A DNA stretch of 64,000 nucleotides from Streptomyces sp. NBC_01232 (GCF_035989885.1 NZ_CP108518.1:4017501-4081500), one strand, 5' to 3'. Shown: positions 10,401-18,812, counted from the stretch's first letter. The notes: generated by a model from the sequence alone, not told the origin. Numbers and translations are program-made.

Positions 10401-10792
10401 CAGAGGGCGAGGGCGGTGCGCAGGGTCCGGGCGGCGGCGGCCGGGTCGTCGGCCAGTTCCTGGCCGCCCCGGGCCGCCAGCAGCTCGAAACGGTGCAGGT
10501 CGACGTCATCGCGGGCGGCGGCCAGGAGGTAGCCGCCGGTGGCGGCCAAGTGGACGGTGTCCCGGCCGCCGAGGGTGCGGCGCAGCCGGGCGACGAGGGC
10601 CTGGAGGGCGGCGGGGGCGTCCTGGGGCGGGTCGTCGCCCCAGACGTCGTCGACGAGTTCGGCGACAGAGGCCGGTCGGCCGGCCCGCAGGGCGAGGGCG
10701 GCGAGGAGCGCGCGCAGACGGGCGCCGCCGACGGGGAGGAGGGCGTCGCTCTGGTCGCGCGCCTCGGTGACGCCGAGGATGAGATACCGCAC
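7448..10792 (-). CDS. AfsR/SARP-like regulator with BTAD, NB-ARC and TPR-like domains
   Basis: This 1114-residue regulator has an N-terminal OmpR-like winged helix (residues about 1-90, with RPASVAELVDDVWGDDPPQD) and a bacterial transcriptional activation domain (about 95-245). A P-loop ATPase of NB-ARC/STAND type follows (Walker A GPGGSGKTRLAE, Walker B-like RRLLLVLDNCEHV). The long helical C-terminal half is TPR-like and probably senses a ligand or partner. Family members activate secondary-metabolism or stress genes after nucleotide exchange. The GTG at 10792 is preferred because the coding pattern and the domain begin there. It lies 26 bp downstream of marR on the same strand, so the two are probably co-transcribed. 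The 3' end overlaps the sigma-fusion gene by 14 bp. Confidence 0.88.
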   Translation of the reverse strand: MRYLILGVTEARDQSDALLPVGGARLRALLAALALRAGRPASVAELVDDVWGDDPPQDAPAALQALVARLRRTLGGRDTVHLAATGGYLLAAARDDVDLHRFELLAARGGQELADDPAAAARTLRTALALWRGPAFADLPEPARAAHAAAAEARRSGALRHRIEADLRSGATDPAALLPEIEALLHESPYDETLRAQQLRALRAAGRPADALAVYERTRRVLADALGTDPGPELAALHAELLQLPRSQSEPMPPLPLPLPYSEPEPVPEPQSETPAPPRPEPAPRGNLRPRLTSFVGREPELAALRADLARLRLVTLTGPGGSGKTRLAEHAAAAHPEAAWIVELARLDHPAAVPGAVLSALGLRESSLVAREAPTAAATDPAARLVEHCAHRRLLLVLDNCEHVIGAAAELAELLLTHCPGLRILATSREPLGVPGETVRPVEPLPPDPAHRLFADRGASARPGFSPAEDPAAVTEICARLDGLPLAIELAAARLRLLTPRQIAARLDDRFRLLTSGARTVLPRQQTLRAVVDWSWDLLDEPERTVLRRLSVFAGGCDLDAAEAVCADPRDKTPYDGTPYDTADVLGSLVDKSLVLAEPDEGHGRRYRMLETIHEYAAERAAAHPADARATARRHTAHYLAFAEEAEPLIRSAAQLPWIRRVETELDNLRAALHTTTVQDPDSDGDSHGDTEVAERLVFALGWFWWLRNYRAEGAEWTTRVLALTSRIPPEGSPAYWRHMRLQVLDMFLLAESNSAEKFRTPGYRDLAVRIKETFRHGSPETTLFPGMLWPATTFLSGTPHEFHADLDRSVANCRVHAGEWELGMVLMLRTHVTIDVTGGLAAVDADLAELHDIARRVGDRWTCAQVASAAGEVALSRGRYADARAEFEECLRLAREVGARVEAPFALARIADTAYRAGDTEGAAELLEEARQETDRYGGVYDVSTFARLLSALLALQQGDAARAREECERARAEAERFTVPAQLTAGLDTVDAVLTGRERGPAAGLARIGPALAAAVDARCAERILAGMAEAAALLLADADRPAEAVRALAAATVWRAGHPRSVPENAAVEGLPERTRAVLGQDRYGREERAGAALTPAAFAATLTTVLTGS

Positions 10793-10818
10793 CCGCCAAT
10801 TCTGCCCCGCGGCCGGGC

Positions 10819-11325
10819 TCAGGTGATCGAAGTGTCCCCGTTCGCCTCCAGCAGGGTGCGCAGGGCCTCGGCGACCGTGGCGCAGGTGGCGGGGTCGATC
10901 GGGGCGAGCAACTCGGCGTACTGGCTGAGGTGATCGGTGATCAGCGACTCGGTGAGCGCGAGGCTCTGTTCCGTGAGGCGGATGCGGACCGTGCGGCGGT
11001 CCTTCCCGTCGCGGACCCGCTCGACCAGGCCCTTGGTCTCCATGCGGTCGATGCGGTTGGTGATCGCGCCCGAGGTCACCATGGCGGCCGGGATGAGGGC
11101 GCCGGCGGTGAGCGCGTACGGAGGTCCGGACCGGCGGAGGGTGAAGAGGATGTCGAGCTCGCCGACCTCGAGATCCCGTTCGGCCGCGAAGGCCTTGAGG
11201 TGCCGGTCGATGATCCGGTTCATCCGCTGAATGCGGGCCAGCACCTCGACCGGCCACAGGCCGGCCGCCAGTTCGGGGCGTTCGGCCGCCCACTGGCCGA
11301 CGATCGCGTCCACTGCGTCACTCAT
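10819..11325 (-). CDS. MarR family transcriptional regulator
   Basis: This 168-residue winged-helix repressor is of the MarR family. The recognition helix region is TAGALIPAAMVTSGAITNRI followed by DRMETKGLVERVRDGKDRRT, which contains the typical wing DxRDGKDRR. The longer N-terminal helix (ERPELAAGLWPVEVLARIQR) matches MarR proteins that act as dimers. The ATG at 11325 has GAGGA seven bases upstream. It is divergent from an MFS exporter with two perfect palindromes in between, so it most likely represses the exporter and itself and is released by an exporter substrate. That ligand is unknown. Confidence 0.92.
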   Translation of the reverse strand: MSDAVDAIVGQWAAERPELAAGLWPVEVLARIQRMNRIIDRHLKAFAAERDLEVGELDILFTLRRSGPPYALTAGALIPAAMVTSGAITNRIDRMETKGLVERVRDGKDRRTVRIRLTEQSLALTESLITDHLSQYAELLAPIDPATCATVAEALRTLLEANGDTSIT

Positions 11326-11381
11326 GTCGCGTCCTCATCCTCGTGCGTCTTCTCGTCTCGTCCACGCCCCCGAGAAGGATA

Positions 11382-11395
11382 TCTCAACGTTGAGA
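11382..11395. promoter_or_regulatory. Palindromic operator 1, probable MarR site
   Basis: TCTCAACGTTGAGA is a perfect 14-bp palindrome in the marR/MFS intergenic region, on the marR-proximal side. Its core is identical to the second palindrome 46 bp away (centre to centre). Confidence 0.75.
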
Positions 11396-11426
11396 CACTT
11401 GACGTTCAGAGAACTGCTCTGATTTT

Positions 11427-11442
11427 ATCTCAACGTTGAGAT
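11427..11442. promoter_or_regulatory. Palindromic operator 2, probable MarR site
   Basis: ATCTCAACGTTGAGAT is a perfect 16-bp palindrome 36 bp before the MFS start codon, well placed to block the exporter promoter. Weaker copies of the half-site (TTGACGTTCAGA at about 11399 and CTGAGCATTGAGAT at about 11444) flank it and may be secondary sites. Confidence 0.75.
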
Positions 11443-11478
11443 TCTGAGCATTGAGATGGATCGGAGCGGGCACCCCTC

Positions 11479-12750
11479 ATGACCACGACACCGACACCGA
11501 CGCCGACACCGACACCGACACCGACGGCAATAGCGACAACTACGCCTACGACCACCGCCGGCCGCGCCGGCGGCCGGTCCGGCCCGGTCCCCGTCCTTTG
11601 GCTGGCGCTGCTGGCCACGCCCGTCGCCGCCGCGGCCAACGCACCCGTCCTGATCCTTCCGGACATGGCCGGCTCCCTCGGGGTGGGCACCTCGACCGCC
11701 GCCTGGCTCGTCGCCGCCTTCGCCTGGGCGATGGCCGTTTCCATCCCTCTGCTGGCCGGCCTCCTGCGCCGCCGCGGCCTGGCGCCGGTGCTCCGGCTGG
11801 CCAGCGCCCTCCTCGTCGGCGGAACCCTCCTCGTCGCCGCGTCCCCCTGGCTCCCGCCGATCCTCCTCGGGCGGGCCGCCCAGGCCGCCGGCGGCGCCGG
11901 TCTGGTGGCGGCCGCGATGAGCCTGGCCGGTTCGGCCCGCCGGATGGGCGTCATCAGCGCGGGCTTCGGCATGCTCGGCGCGACCGGCCCGCTCCTCGGC
12001 GCCCAGCTCTCGCACACCGTGTCGTGGCGGCTCTCGCTCTCGGTGTCCCTGGTCTCGCTGCTGGCGGTGCCCGCGGTGGCCAAGTACGCGAAGGCCCCGG
12101 CGGCCGCCCCGCAGGGCAGGTTCGACACGCGCGGCGCCGCACTGCTGACGGTGCTGGCCACGGCCCTGGTCCTGCTGCCCCACGCCCCGGCCGTCGCCCT
12201 CGGCTCCGCGGCCCTCGCCGCCGCGCTGCTCGCGCTCCACATACGGCGGCGCCCCGAGGGCTTCGTCCCGGCCGCGCTGATCCGCAGGCCCCTCTTCCTC
12301 GGCTCCGCGCTGCTGGCGCTCACGCTGTCGACCTCGTACTTCACCCTGCTGTTCGCCGTACCGCGGCTGGTCTCGGACCGCGCGGGCTGGGACACCGGCG
12401 CGGCCGGGGCCGGTCAGCTCGTGGCGCTGCTCACCGGCTCCGCGCTCTCCTGGCTGCTGGCGGCGGGCTCGGCGCGCATGGGCCGGGTGGCCGTACGCAC
12501 CGTGCTGGTCGGGATCGGCGTCCTGGCGGCGCTGACCGCGGTCTTCGCGAGCCACGGGCCGCTGCTGCTGCTCGCCACCCTGGGCGGCGTGTTCGGTGCG
12601 ACCGGCGCCAACGCCGTGCTGTCGACGCACGCCGCGTCGAGCGTCCCCGACGCCCAGCGCCCCACGGCCATCGGCCTGTTCACCCTCTGCTACCAGCTCG
12701 GCGGCGCCTTCGGCCCGGCGATCGCGACCGCCCTGGTCCTCGGCTCCTGA
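11479..12750 (+). CDS. MFS drug-efflux-type transporter
   Basis: This 423-residue inner-membrane protein has about 12 hydrophobic segments. The first (PVLWLALLATPVAAAANAPV) is followed by an MFS motif region rich in Gly and Ala and an arginine loop (LLRRRGLAP). The N-terminus is odd: a run of alternating Thr-Pro encoded by a hexanucleotide-type repeat, then an Ala/Gly linker, before the first helix. Similar proteins export drugs or metabolites by proton antiport. It is divergent from marR, and two palindromes lie just upstream, so expression is probably derepressed by a toxic ligand. The substrate is not predictable. Confidence 0.87.
   Translation: MTTTPTPTPTPTPTPTAIATTTPTTTAGRAGGRSGPVPVLWLALLATPVAAAANAPVLILPDMAGSLGVGTSTAAWLVAAFAWAMAVSIPLLAGLLRRRGLAPVLRLASALLVGGTLLVAASPWLPPILLGRAAQAAGGAGLVAAAMSLAGSARRMGVISAGFGMLGATGPLLGAQLSHTVSWRLSLSVSLVSLLAVPAVAKYAKAPAAAPQGRFDTRGAALLTVLATALVLLPHAPAVALGSAALAAALLALHIRRRPEGFVPAALIRRPLFLGSALLALTLSTSYFTLLFAVPRLVSDRAGWDTGAAGAGQLVALLTGSALSWLLAAGSARMGRVAVRTVLVGIGVLAALTAVFASHGPLLLLATLGGVFGATGANAVLSTHAASSVPDAQRPTAIGLFTLCYQLGGAFGPAIATALVLGS
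11487..11527 (+). repeat. Hexanucleotide-like (ACCGAC)n repeat in the MFS 5' coding region
   Basis: About seven near-perfect copies of a six-base unit (GACACC, one GACGCC) encode alternating Thr-Pro at the start of the exporter. Six-base slippage keeps the frame, so the repeat would change tail length rather than switch the gene off. Confidence 0.8.
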
Positions 12751-12797
12751 ACCGGGGCGCCCGGCCCGAGGCGGCCGGCCCTGAACCTCGGCCCGGC

Positions 12798-12895
12798 GGC
12801 ATCACGACACCGGCATCACGACACCGGCATCACGACACCGGCATCACGACACCCGCATCACGACACCCGCATCACGACAGCGGCGTCACGACAGC
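12798..12895. repeat. 14-bp tandem repeat array, 7 units
   Basis: Seven head-to-tail copies of GGCATCACGACACC cover 98 bp. The first four are identical; the last three carry one to three changes (GGC to CGC, CACC to CAGC, CATC to CGTC). The array fills the gap between the convergent MFS and asparagine-synthase-like genes, and the last unit overlaps the stop codon of the latter. It lacks spacers, so it is not a CRISPR. Confidence 0.92.
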
Positions 12896-15075
12896 GCAGG
12901 GCGGTGCACCGGGACTCCCTCCGGCACCGCCCGCCTTCGCGCCGTGGAGGTCCCGGTCCAGCAGGTGCCGCGCCGGGCCAGCAGGCGGCGCAGCCACAGT
13001 TCCATGGAGACGAGCTCCGCCAGCCCGTCCAGGGGGACCGGGCGCCCGTCCGCCGCGTCGAGCAGCGCCTGGCGCACGACCCGGGCCTCGATCAGGCCGG
13101 CGTCCGCGAGCAGCGGCGACGCGAACAGGTCCAGCAGGTCGCTCAGCGCGGCGCGCAGCCCCAGCCGGGTCGCGGTCTCGTTCGGCATCCTGTCCGTGAC
13201 GCCCCAGCCCGGCGGGAACTCGCGCACCCCGGCCGAGGACAGGACCGTGCGCAGGATCGCGGCCCGGGCCCCGGGCTGGACCCGCAGCGACTCGGGCAGG
13301 GCGCGCGCGGCCCGGACGACCTGGTTGTCCAGGAAGGGGGCGTGCAGGCGCTGGCTGCGGACCTCCACGGCCTGCTCGAAGACCCGGTGGTCGGCGGCGT
13401 GGCGGGCGAGCAGTGAGCGGGCCCGGGCCTCCCCCGGCCGCAGCGACAGCGGCGGGCGGCCGGCCGCGGCCGTCAGACGGATCGATACTTCCGCCAGCGC
13501 CTCCCCCGTGAGCCAGCCGGCCGCCGGGCCGGGCCGGGACCAGGTCAGGGCGGCGAGGGAAGCGTCCACCGGACCGGTGGAGCGCTCGGGGACCCCGCCC
13601 TCGCGGAGCCGGGCCGCGGCGGCCTCCATGCCCGCGCGGTACGTCGTACGGGCAAGTCTTCGGGCCGCCGAGTACACGGTGAGCGGGACCATCAGGGACT
13701 CCCCGGAGGCTCCCGAGGCGGAGGCCGAACGGGCCAGCGCGGCCACCGGGCGCAGCAGGTGGCGGCGCCGGCGGTCCATCAGGAGGTCGGCCATGCGAGC
13801 CGGGTGGGCGTCGAGGACCTGGCGGGCGCCGTGCCCGGTGAAGTGGTCGGCCGAGCCGGCGGCCAGCCGGCGCCGCTCGCGGGCGGCGAAGACGAGCGAG
13901 GGGCCGGGCTCGTCGGTGAGCGGTCCGTCGAGTTCGGCGTACGGGAGTGCTTCCTCGGCGGCGGCCACCACGACGTGGTGCAGGCGCGGGTCGGCCGCGA
14001 TGGCCCTGGCCCGTTCCAGTTCGGCCTCGCGCCCCTGCGGGGTGGCCAGGTCGTTGAAGGTGACGGCCAGCAGGCGCGCCCCGGCGGGACTCAGCAGGGT
14101 TCCCGGGGCCCCGGGCAGGCCGGCCGCCAGCAGGGCCAGCGTCGCGGACGCGCTGCCGCCGGAGAGGTCGGCGCCCACCCCGGGGGCCGGGGCGCCGCGG
14201 GCGGCCCGGCGGTCGGCGGGGCCCATTCCGGGCACGGGGCCGGGATCGTACGGCGGCAGGGTGTCGGGAGCATGCCGCGGAGCCGTGAGCCGGGCGCGCA
14301 CCGCGTCCACCAACGCTTCCCGTACGCCCTCCACCGCGCGCCCGGCGTCGGCCTCGGGGGCGGCCACGGCGAGCGAGGCGACCTGCTCGTAGCCGGTGAT
14401 CTCGCGGGAGCCCTCGCGCAGGATGAGCGCGTGCCCGGGCGGGATGCGCCGGACCCCGGCGTACGGTGTGCCGTCGCCCAGCGCCTCGGGGCTGTCGGGG
14501 CAGGCCAGCAGGGCCGCGAGGTGGCCGATGTCGAGCTGTGCCTCGATCAGGTCGGCGAGGGGGAGGGCGGCGGTGGCGTACGCGGTGCCGCTCGCCCAGG
14601 GGGTGTAGAAGACGGGCCGGGCGCCCGCGAGGTCGCCGACGACGGTGATGCGGCGGCCGGCCTGGACGACGGCGGTGTAGCTGCCGGACCACTGGGTGAG
14701 GTGGCGCAGGGCGCCGCCGCGGGCGGCGTAGAGCGCGCGCCGCAGTTCGGCGTCGGTGGCGCCGCAGCAGCCGAGGACGGCGAGCCGGGTGAAGGGGTCG
14801 GCGGGGTCGGCGGTGACGGTGCGGATCTCGTCGGGGCGCCAGTCGCCGACGGCCCAGAGGGGGTCGGGGTCTCCCCAGAGCAGTTGGGCCCCGACGGGGT
14901 GGACGGTGCGTTCCGCGTCCGCGCCCGGGTCGCCCGGGTGGGCGGCGTCCGCGATGCCGCCGCGCAGGGGCGCACCACTGTCGCCGTATCCGCCCTGGCC
15001 AGGGCCTTGGCCGGAGACTCGTCCGGCCGTGCCGAAGCTCGCGGCGATACTGCTCCAACCCACCAACCAGCGCAC
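12886..15075 (-). CDS. Asparagine-synthase-related protein, possibly a non-amidotransferase ligase
   Basis: The product has about 729 residues and two parts: an N-terminal region resembling the glutamine amidotransferase fold (LTQWSGSYTAVVQAG, VVGDLAGARPVFYTP) and a C-terminal ATP-pyrophosphatase-like synthetase region. The N-terminal catalytic Cys is absent (it starts V/M-R-W), so glutamine hydrolysis is unlikely. The PP-loop around residue 305 reads DLSGGSASAT, with Ala where family members usually have Asp (SGGLDSS). Later SQRLHAPFLDNQVVRAARAL matches the family. Lasso-peptide cyclases share this design, but no precursor or protease gene is near. The GTG at 15075 was chosen because GGGGAGG lies five to six bases upstream. 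The substrate is unknown. Confidence 0.82.
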   Translation of the reverse strand: MRWLVGWSSIAASFGTAGRVSGQGPGQGGYGDSGAPLRGGIADAAHPGDPGADAERTVHPVGAQLLWGDPDPLWAVGDWRPDEIRTVTADPADPFTRLAVLGCCGATDAELRRALYAARGGALRHLTQWSGSYTAVVQAGRRITVVGDLAGARPVFYTPWASGTAYATAALPLADLIEAQLDIGHLAALLACPDSPEALGDGTPYAGVRRIPPGHALILREGSREITGYEQVASLAVAAPEADAGRAVEGVREALVDAVRARLTAPRHAPDTLPPYDPGPVPGMGPADRRAARGAPAPGVGADLSGGSASATLALLAAGLPGAPGTLLSPAGARLLAVTFNDLATPQGREAELERARAIAADPRLHHVVVAAAEEALPYAELDGPLTDEPGPSLVFAARERRRLAAGSADHFTGHGARQVLDAHPARMADLLMDRRRRHLLRPVAALARSASASGASGESLMVPLTVYSAARRLARTTYRAGMEAAAARLREGGVPERSTGPVDASLAALTWSRPGPAAGWLTGEALAEVSIRLTAAAGRPPLSLRPGEARARSLLARHAADHRVFEQAVEVRSQRLHAPFLDNQVVRAARALPESLRVQPGARAAILRTVLSSAGVREFPPGWGVTDRMPNETATRLGLRAALSDLLDLFASPLLADAGLIEARVVRQALLDAADGRPVPLDGLAELVSMELWLRRLLARRGTCWTGTSTARRRAVPEGVPVHRPALS

Positions 15076-15705
15076 CGCCGCCTCCCCAGCCCGTGGGCAC
15101 ATGACCGGGGCACAGGCAGCACGGACGGCGCAGAGCGCGCGGCCGCGGGACCCCGGGTGGCTCGGGGTCCATGCTGCCACGGGACAGGCGTGCGAGAGTG
15201 GTTAAAGGGGGCGCACACGCAAACGAACACGCCCCGGCAACGCGGTATTTGGCGTTCCGTTCCCACCGCCCCATAGGTCGCTTTCAGCCATTCTTCGGCC
15301 GCCGGAAGAGCCGTCACGGGCTGCCGGCACCCGGCGCGGGGGCGCGGTCCGGGAGGCGGAAGCCACCCCCCGGACCGTTCCGCCACCCGCGGGGATTGAG
15401 GCAGCGGCGTCCCCCGGCCCACCCGGTCCACGCAGCGGGCCGACCCACGCACCGCACATCGAATCGCCGGGTCCCGGGACCGGCCAGAGCGCACGGGCGG
15501 GCGCACGGCCACACGGGCGGAGCACGCGATGACACGTGCGCCCCGGCGCCGGGGTCGGGGCCGACTGTGCAAACGGACAACAATCCCGCCATACGGAAGT
15601 AAGGGCCTTAACGCTTGGGAGGCGGGGAACTACGCTGGGTTTACGAAATGCCGGGCGCCTATGCCCCGGCGGCGTCTGCGTTCCGCGTGTGACGAGGGGT
15701 GGCGC
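15076..15705. other. 630-bp intergenic region with divergent promoters
   Basis: No convincing gene was seen between the divergent asparagine-synthase-like and NsdA-like genes. The stretch is GC-rich with several imperfect inverted repeats, for example CCGGGAGGCGGAAGCCACCC around 15350. AT-richer patches (15587-15605 and 15636-15650) near the plus-strand gene are likely promoter regions. A short segment near 15190-15210 looks like a tRNA D arm but no tRNA can be folded. Confidence 0.5.
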
Positions 15706-17427
15706 ATGTCCAGGGAGCTCCGCGAGCCCAATGAAAAGCTCGGCGCCGTCCTCGCCCTCGCGGGCATCAGCAACGCCGGGCTGGCCCGGCGGGTCAACGA
15801 CCTCGGCGCACAGCGCGGCCTGACGCTTCGGTACGACAAGACGTCGGTGGCCCGTTGGGTGTCGAAGGGGATGGTGCCGCAGGGCGCCGCCCCGCATCTG
15901 ATCGCCGCCGCGATCGGCGCGAAGCTGGGGCGGCCGGTGCCGCTGCACGAGATCGGGCTGGCGGACGCGGACCCCGCGCCCGAGGTCGGTCTCGCCTTCC
16001 CGCGCGACGTGGGCGCGGCGGTGCGCTCGGCCACCGACCTCTACCGGCTCGACCTCGCCGGACGGCGCGGCGGCGGCGGGATCTGGCAGTCGCTCGCGGG
16101 CTCGTTCTCGGTGGCGGCGTACGCGACGCCCGCCTCGCGCTGGCTGATATCTCCCGCCGACAGCTCGGTGGCCCGGGGACCGGCGGGCTCGGCTCCGCAC
16201 CTCGCGCCCCACCGTCCGGCGGACGACACCTCCGCGGCGCACGAGCCCGCGGCGCAGCACTCCATGGTCCAGAGCCCCTTATCAGCGACCCCCTCGGCTC
16301 ACGACGGGCCGGCGCACGGGGCGACGGCACCGGGTCCCCGGCCCTCCCCGGAAGGCCGCACGACCGGACCCGCGACGGGCCCGATGACCGGACCGGTGAC
16401 AGGGCCGATGACAGGGCCGGGAGCCGGACCGGGAGGCGGATCCGCCACAGGCCCGCCGTCCACCGTTTTGCCCGCCCAGCCCGGGCCCGAAACGCAGCGC
16501 GACCACGGTCAGCGCGTGGGCCACAGCGACGTGACGAAGCTGCGCGAGGCCGCCGAGGACGCCCGCCGGTGGGACTCCAAGTACGGGGGCGGGGACTGGC
16601 GTTCGTCGATGGTCCCCGAGTGCCTGCGGGTGGACGCGGCACCGCTGCTGCTCGGCTCGTACACCGACGAGGTGGGCCGCGCGCTGTTCGGCGCGACCGC
16701 CGAACTGACCCGGCTGGCCGGGTGGATGGCCTTCGACACCGGCCAGCAGGAGGCCGCCCAGCGCTACTACATCCAGGCGCTGCGGCTCGCCCGCGCGGCC
16801 GCGGACGTACCGCTCGGTGGCTACGTACTGGCCTCGATGTCGCTGCAGGCGACCTACCGGGACTTCCCGGACGAGGGCGTGGACCTCGCGCAGGCGGCCG
16901 TCGAGCGCAACCGCGGCCTGGCCACCGCCCGCACCATGAGCTTCTTCCGGCTGGTGGAGGCACGGGCGCACGCGAAGGCGAGCGATCCGGTGGCCGCGGG
17001 GGCGGCGCTGCGGGCGGCGGAGGGCTGGCTGGAGCGGTCGCGGGAGGGCGATCCGGATCCGACCTGGCTCGGCTTCTACTCGTACGACCGCTTCGCGGCG
17101 GACGCCGCGGAATGCTACCGGGACCTCAAACTGCCCCGGCAGGTGAGGCGTTTCACCGAGCAGGCACTGTCGCGGCCCACCGAGGAGTACGTACGGTCGC
17201 ACGGGCTGCGGCTGGTCGTGAGCGCGGTCGCCGAGCTGGAGTCGGGCAATCTCGACGCCGCGTGCGCGGCGGGCACCCGGGCGGTGGAGGTGGCGGGCAG
17301 GATCTCCTCTGCGCGGACGACCGAATACGTACGGGACCTGCTGCACCGGCTGGAACCGTACGGGGACGAGCCGCGTGTGGCGGAGCTGCGGGAGCGGGCC
17401 CGGCCGCTGTTGGTGGCGCCGGCGTAG
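15706..17427 (+). CDS. NsdA-like regulator with HTH-type N-terminus and TPR-like C-terminus
   Basis: This 573-residue cytoplasmic protein has an N-terminal DNA-binding-like region ([20 protein letters not shown], then [18 protein letters not shown]) that resembles an XRE-like helix-turn-helix. A middle linker (about 200-270) is low complexity, with repeated [15 protein letters not shown]. The C-terminal half is helical and TPR-like ([39 protein letters not shown]). The layout matches Streptomyces regulators of the NsdA type, which restrain sporulation and antibiotic production; that role is by analogy. The ATG at 15706 has GAGG nine bases upstream. It is transcribed toward lhgO with a 74-bp gap. 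Confidence 0.78.
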   Translation: MSRELREPNEKLGAVLALAGISNAGLARRVNDLGAQRGLTLRYDKTSVARWVSKGMVPQGAAPHLIAAAIGAKLGRPVPLHEIGLADADPAPEVGLAFPRDVGAAVRSATDLYRLDLAGRRGGGGIWQSLAGSFSVAAYATPASRWLISPADSSVARGPAGSAPHLAPHRPADDTSAAHEPAAQHSMVQSPLSATPSAHDGPAHGATAPGPRPSPEGRTTGPATGPMTGPVTGPMTGPGAGPGGGSATGPPSTVLPAQPGPETQRDHGQRVGHSDVTKLREAAEDARRWDSKYGGGDWRSSMVPECLRVDAAPLLLGSYTDEVGRALFGATAELTRLAGWMAFDTGQQEAAQRYYIQALRLARAAADVPLGGYVLASMSLQATYRDFPDEGVDLAQAAVERNRGLATARTMSFFRLVEARAHAKASDPVAAGAALRAAEGWLERSREGDPDPTWLGFYSYDRFAADAAECYRDLKLPRQVRRFTEQALSRPTEEYVRSHGLRLVVSAVAELESGNLDAACAAGTRAVEVAGRISSARTTEYVRDLLHRLEPYGDEPRVAELRERARPLLVAPA

Positions 17428-17501
17428 GACCCGTCTTCGGGGGGCCGCGTGGCCGCGTTGTCGGTGCCGGGGTGCAGTATGCAGGGGTGGGAGGTGTCAG
17501 C

Positions 17502-18704
17502 GTGGGTGGCGGCGTGGACTGCGATGTGCTGGTGATCGGCGGCGGAATCGTCGGCCTGTCGACGGCGCATGCCTTGTCGCGCCTGGCTCCGGGGACCAGG
17601 GTGGTCGTCCTGGAGAAGGAGCCGGGTCCGGCCCGGCACCAGACGGGCCGCAACAGCGGGGTGATCCACAGCGGGATCTACTACCGGCCGGGTTCGCTGA
17701 AGGCGCGCTTCGCGGTGAGCGGGGCCGCCGAGATGGTCAAGTTCTGCGCGGAGCACGGCATTGCGCACGAGGTGACGGGCAAGCTGATCGTCGCCACGGA
17801 GCGGGAGGAGCTGCCGCGGCTGCACGCCCTGGTCCAGCGCGGCCGGGAGAACGGCATTCCGGTGCGCGAGCTGGGCCCGGCCCAGATCACCGAGTACGAA
17901 CCGGAAGTGCAGGGGCTGGCCGCGATCCACGTCGGCAGCACCGGGATCGTGGACTACGGCCGGGTGACCGCCCAGCTGGCGGAGTCCTCCGGCGCGGAGA
18001 TCGTCTACGGCGGCGCGGTCGACCTGATCTCCCGGCGCGCCTCGGCGGTGGCGGTCCGCACCACGTCCGGCCTGGTGGTCAGGGCGCGCGTGCTGGTGAA
18101 CTGCGCGGGCCTCCAGTGCGACCGGATCGCCCGCATGGCCGGAGACGACCCGGGGATGCGGATCGTCCCCTTCCGTGGCGAGTACTACGACCTCGCGCGG
18201 CCGGACCTGGTCAGGGGGCTGGTGTACCCGGTGCCCGACCCCGCCTTCCCCTTCCTCGGGGTGCACCTGACCCGGGGCATCGGCGGCGGCGTCCACGTCG
18301 GTCCCAACGCCGTTCCCGCGCTGGCCCGCGAGGGCTACGCCTGGTCGACGGTGCGGCCCCGCGACATCGCGGACGAGCTCGCCTGGCCGGGATCCTGGCG
18401 GATGGCCGCGCGGCACTGGCGGTACGGGACGGGAGAGATCCACCGTTCGCTGTCGAAGCAGGCCTTCACCCGGGCGGTACGGCGCCTCCTGCCGGCCGTC
18501 ACCGCGGCGGACCTCCACCCCGCCGCGGCCGGGGTGCGCGCCCAGGCCGTGCTGCGCGACGGCACCCTGGTGGACGACTTCCTGATCCGCGACGCCCCGC
18601 GCACGGTCCACGTCCTCAACGCCCCCTCGCCCGCCGCGACCGCGTCCCTCCCGATCGGCCGGGAGATCGCCGCCCGCGCGCTGCGGACCCTCGGCTCGGC
18701 CTGA
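17502..18704 (+). CDS. lhgO: L-2-hydroxyglutarate oxidase
   Basis: This 400-residue FAD oxidoreductase of the DAO fold would oxidise L-2-hydroxyglutarate to 2-oxoglutarate, a metabolite-repair reaction. The FAD-binding motif CDVLVIGGGIVGLSTAHAL is at the N-terminus. The family signature RHQTGRNSGVIHSGIYY followed by PGSLKA is very characteristic of LhgO/L2HGDH. GEYYDL and the C-terminal RAQAVLRDGTLVDDF also match. The GTG at 17502 has GGGAGG seven bases upstream; the open frame far upstream is a shadow of the regulator gene. Length matches the family. Confidence 0.92.
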   Translation: MGGGVDCDVLVIGGGIVGLSTAHALSRLAPGTRVVVLEKEPGPARHQTGRNSGVIHSGIYYRPGSLKARFAVSGAAEMVKFCAEHGIAHEVTGKLIVATEREELPRLHALVQRGRENGIPVRELGPAQITEYEPEVQGLAAIHVGSTGIVDYGRVTAQLAESSGAEIVYGGAVDLISRRASAVAVRTTSGLVVRARVLVNCAGLQCDRIARMAGDDPGMRIVPFRGEYYDLARPDLVRGLVYPVPDPAFPFLGVHLTRGIGGGVHVGPNAVPALAREGYAWSTVRPRDIADELAWPGSWRMAARHWRYGTGEIHRSLSKQAFTRAVRRLLPAVTAADLHPAAAGVRAQAVLRDGTLVDDFLIRDAPRTVHVLNAPSPAATASLPIGREIAARALRTLGSA

Positions 18705-18770
18705 ACCGCTGCGGCGGGACCCGGGCCGCGGAAGGTCGGCGGGGCCGCCGGGCCGGGCTGCCCGGGTGTG

Positions 18771-18804
18771 TCCCGGGAGCTGCTCGCGCAGCGACTCCCG
18801 GACC
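18771..18804. terminator. Possible terminator hairpin between lhgO and trmB
   Basis: CCGGGAG and CTCCCGG form the arms of an imperfect inverted repeat, with an inner CTGC/GCAG pairing. It is placed after lhgO and just before the trmB promoter. Confidence 0.45.
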
Positions 18805-18812
18805 CCCCGTCG

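Noticed and set aside
12798..12895. Possible CRISPR array
   Set aside because: The 14-bp units are directly adjacent with no spacers, and no cas genes are near.
15186..15232. tRNA-Ser-like fragment (GTGCGAGAGTGGTTAAAGGG)
   Set aside because: Resembles a D arm of a class II tRNA, but no anticodon stem, T arm or matching acceptor could be folded. A chance match or very old remnant.
12886..15705. Lasso-peptide biosynthetic cluster
   Set aside because: The cyclase-like protein lacks any nearby precursor peptide, transglutaminase-like protease or RiPP recognition gene.
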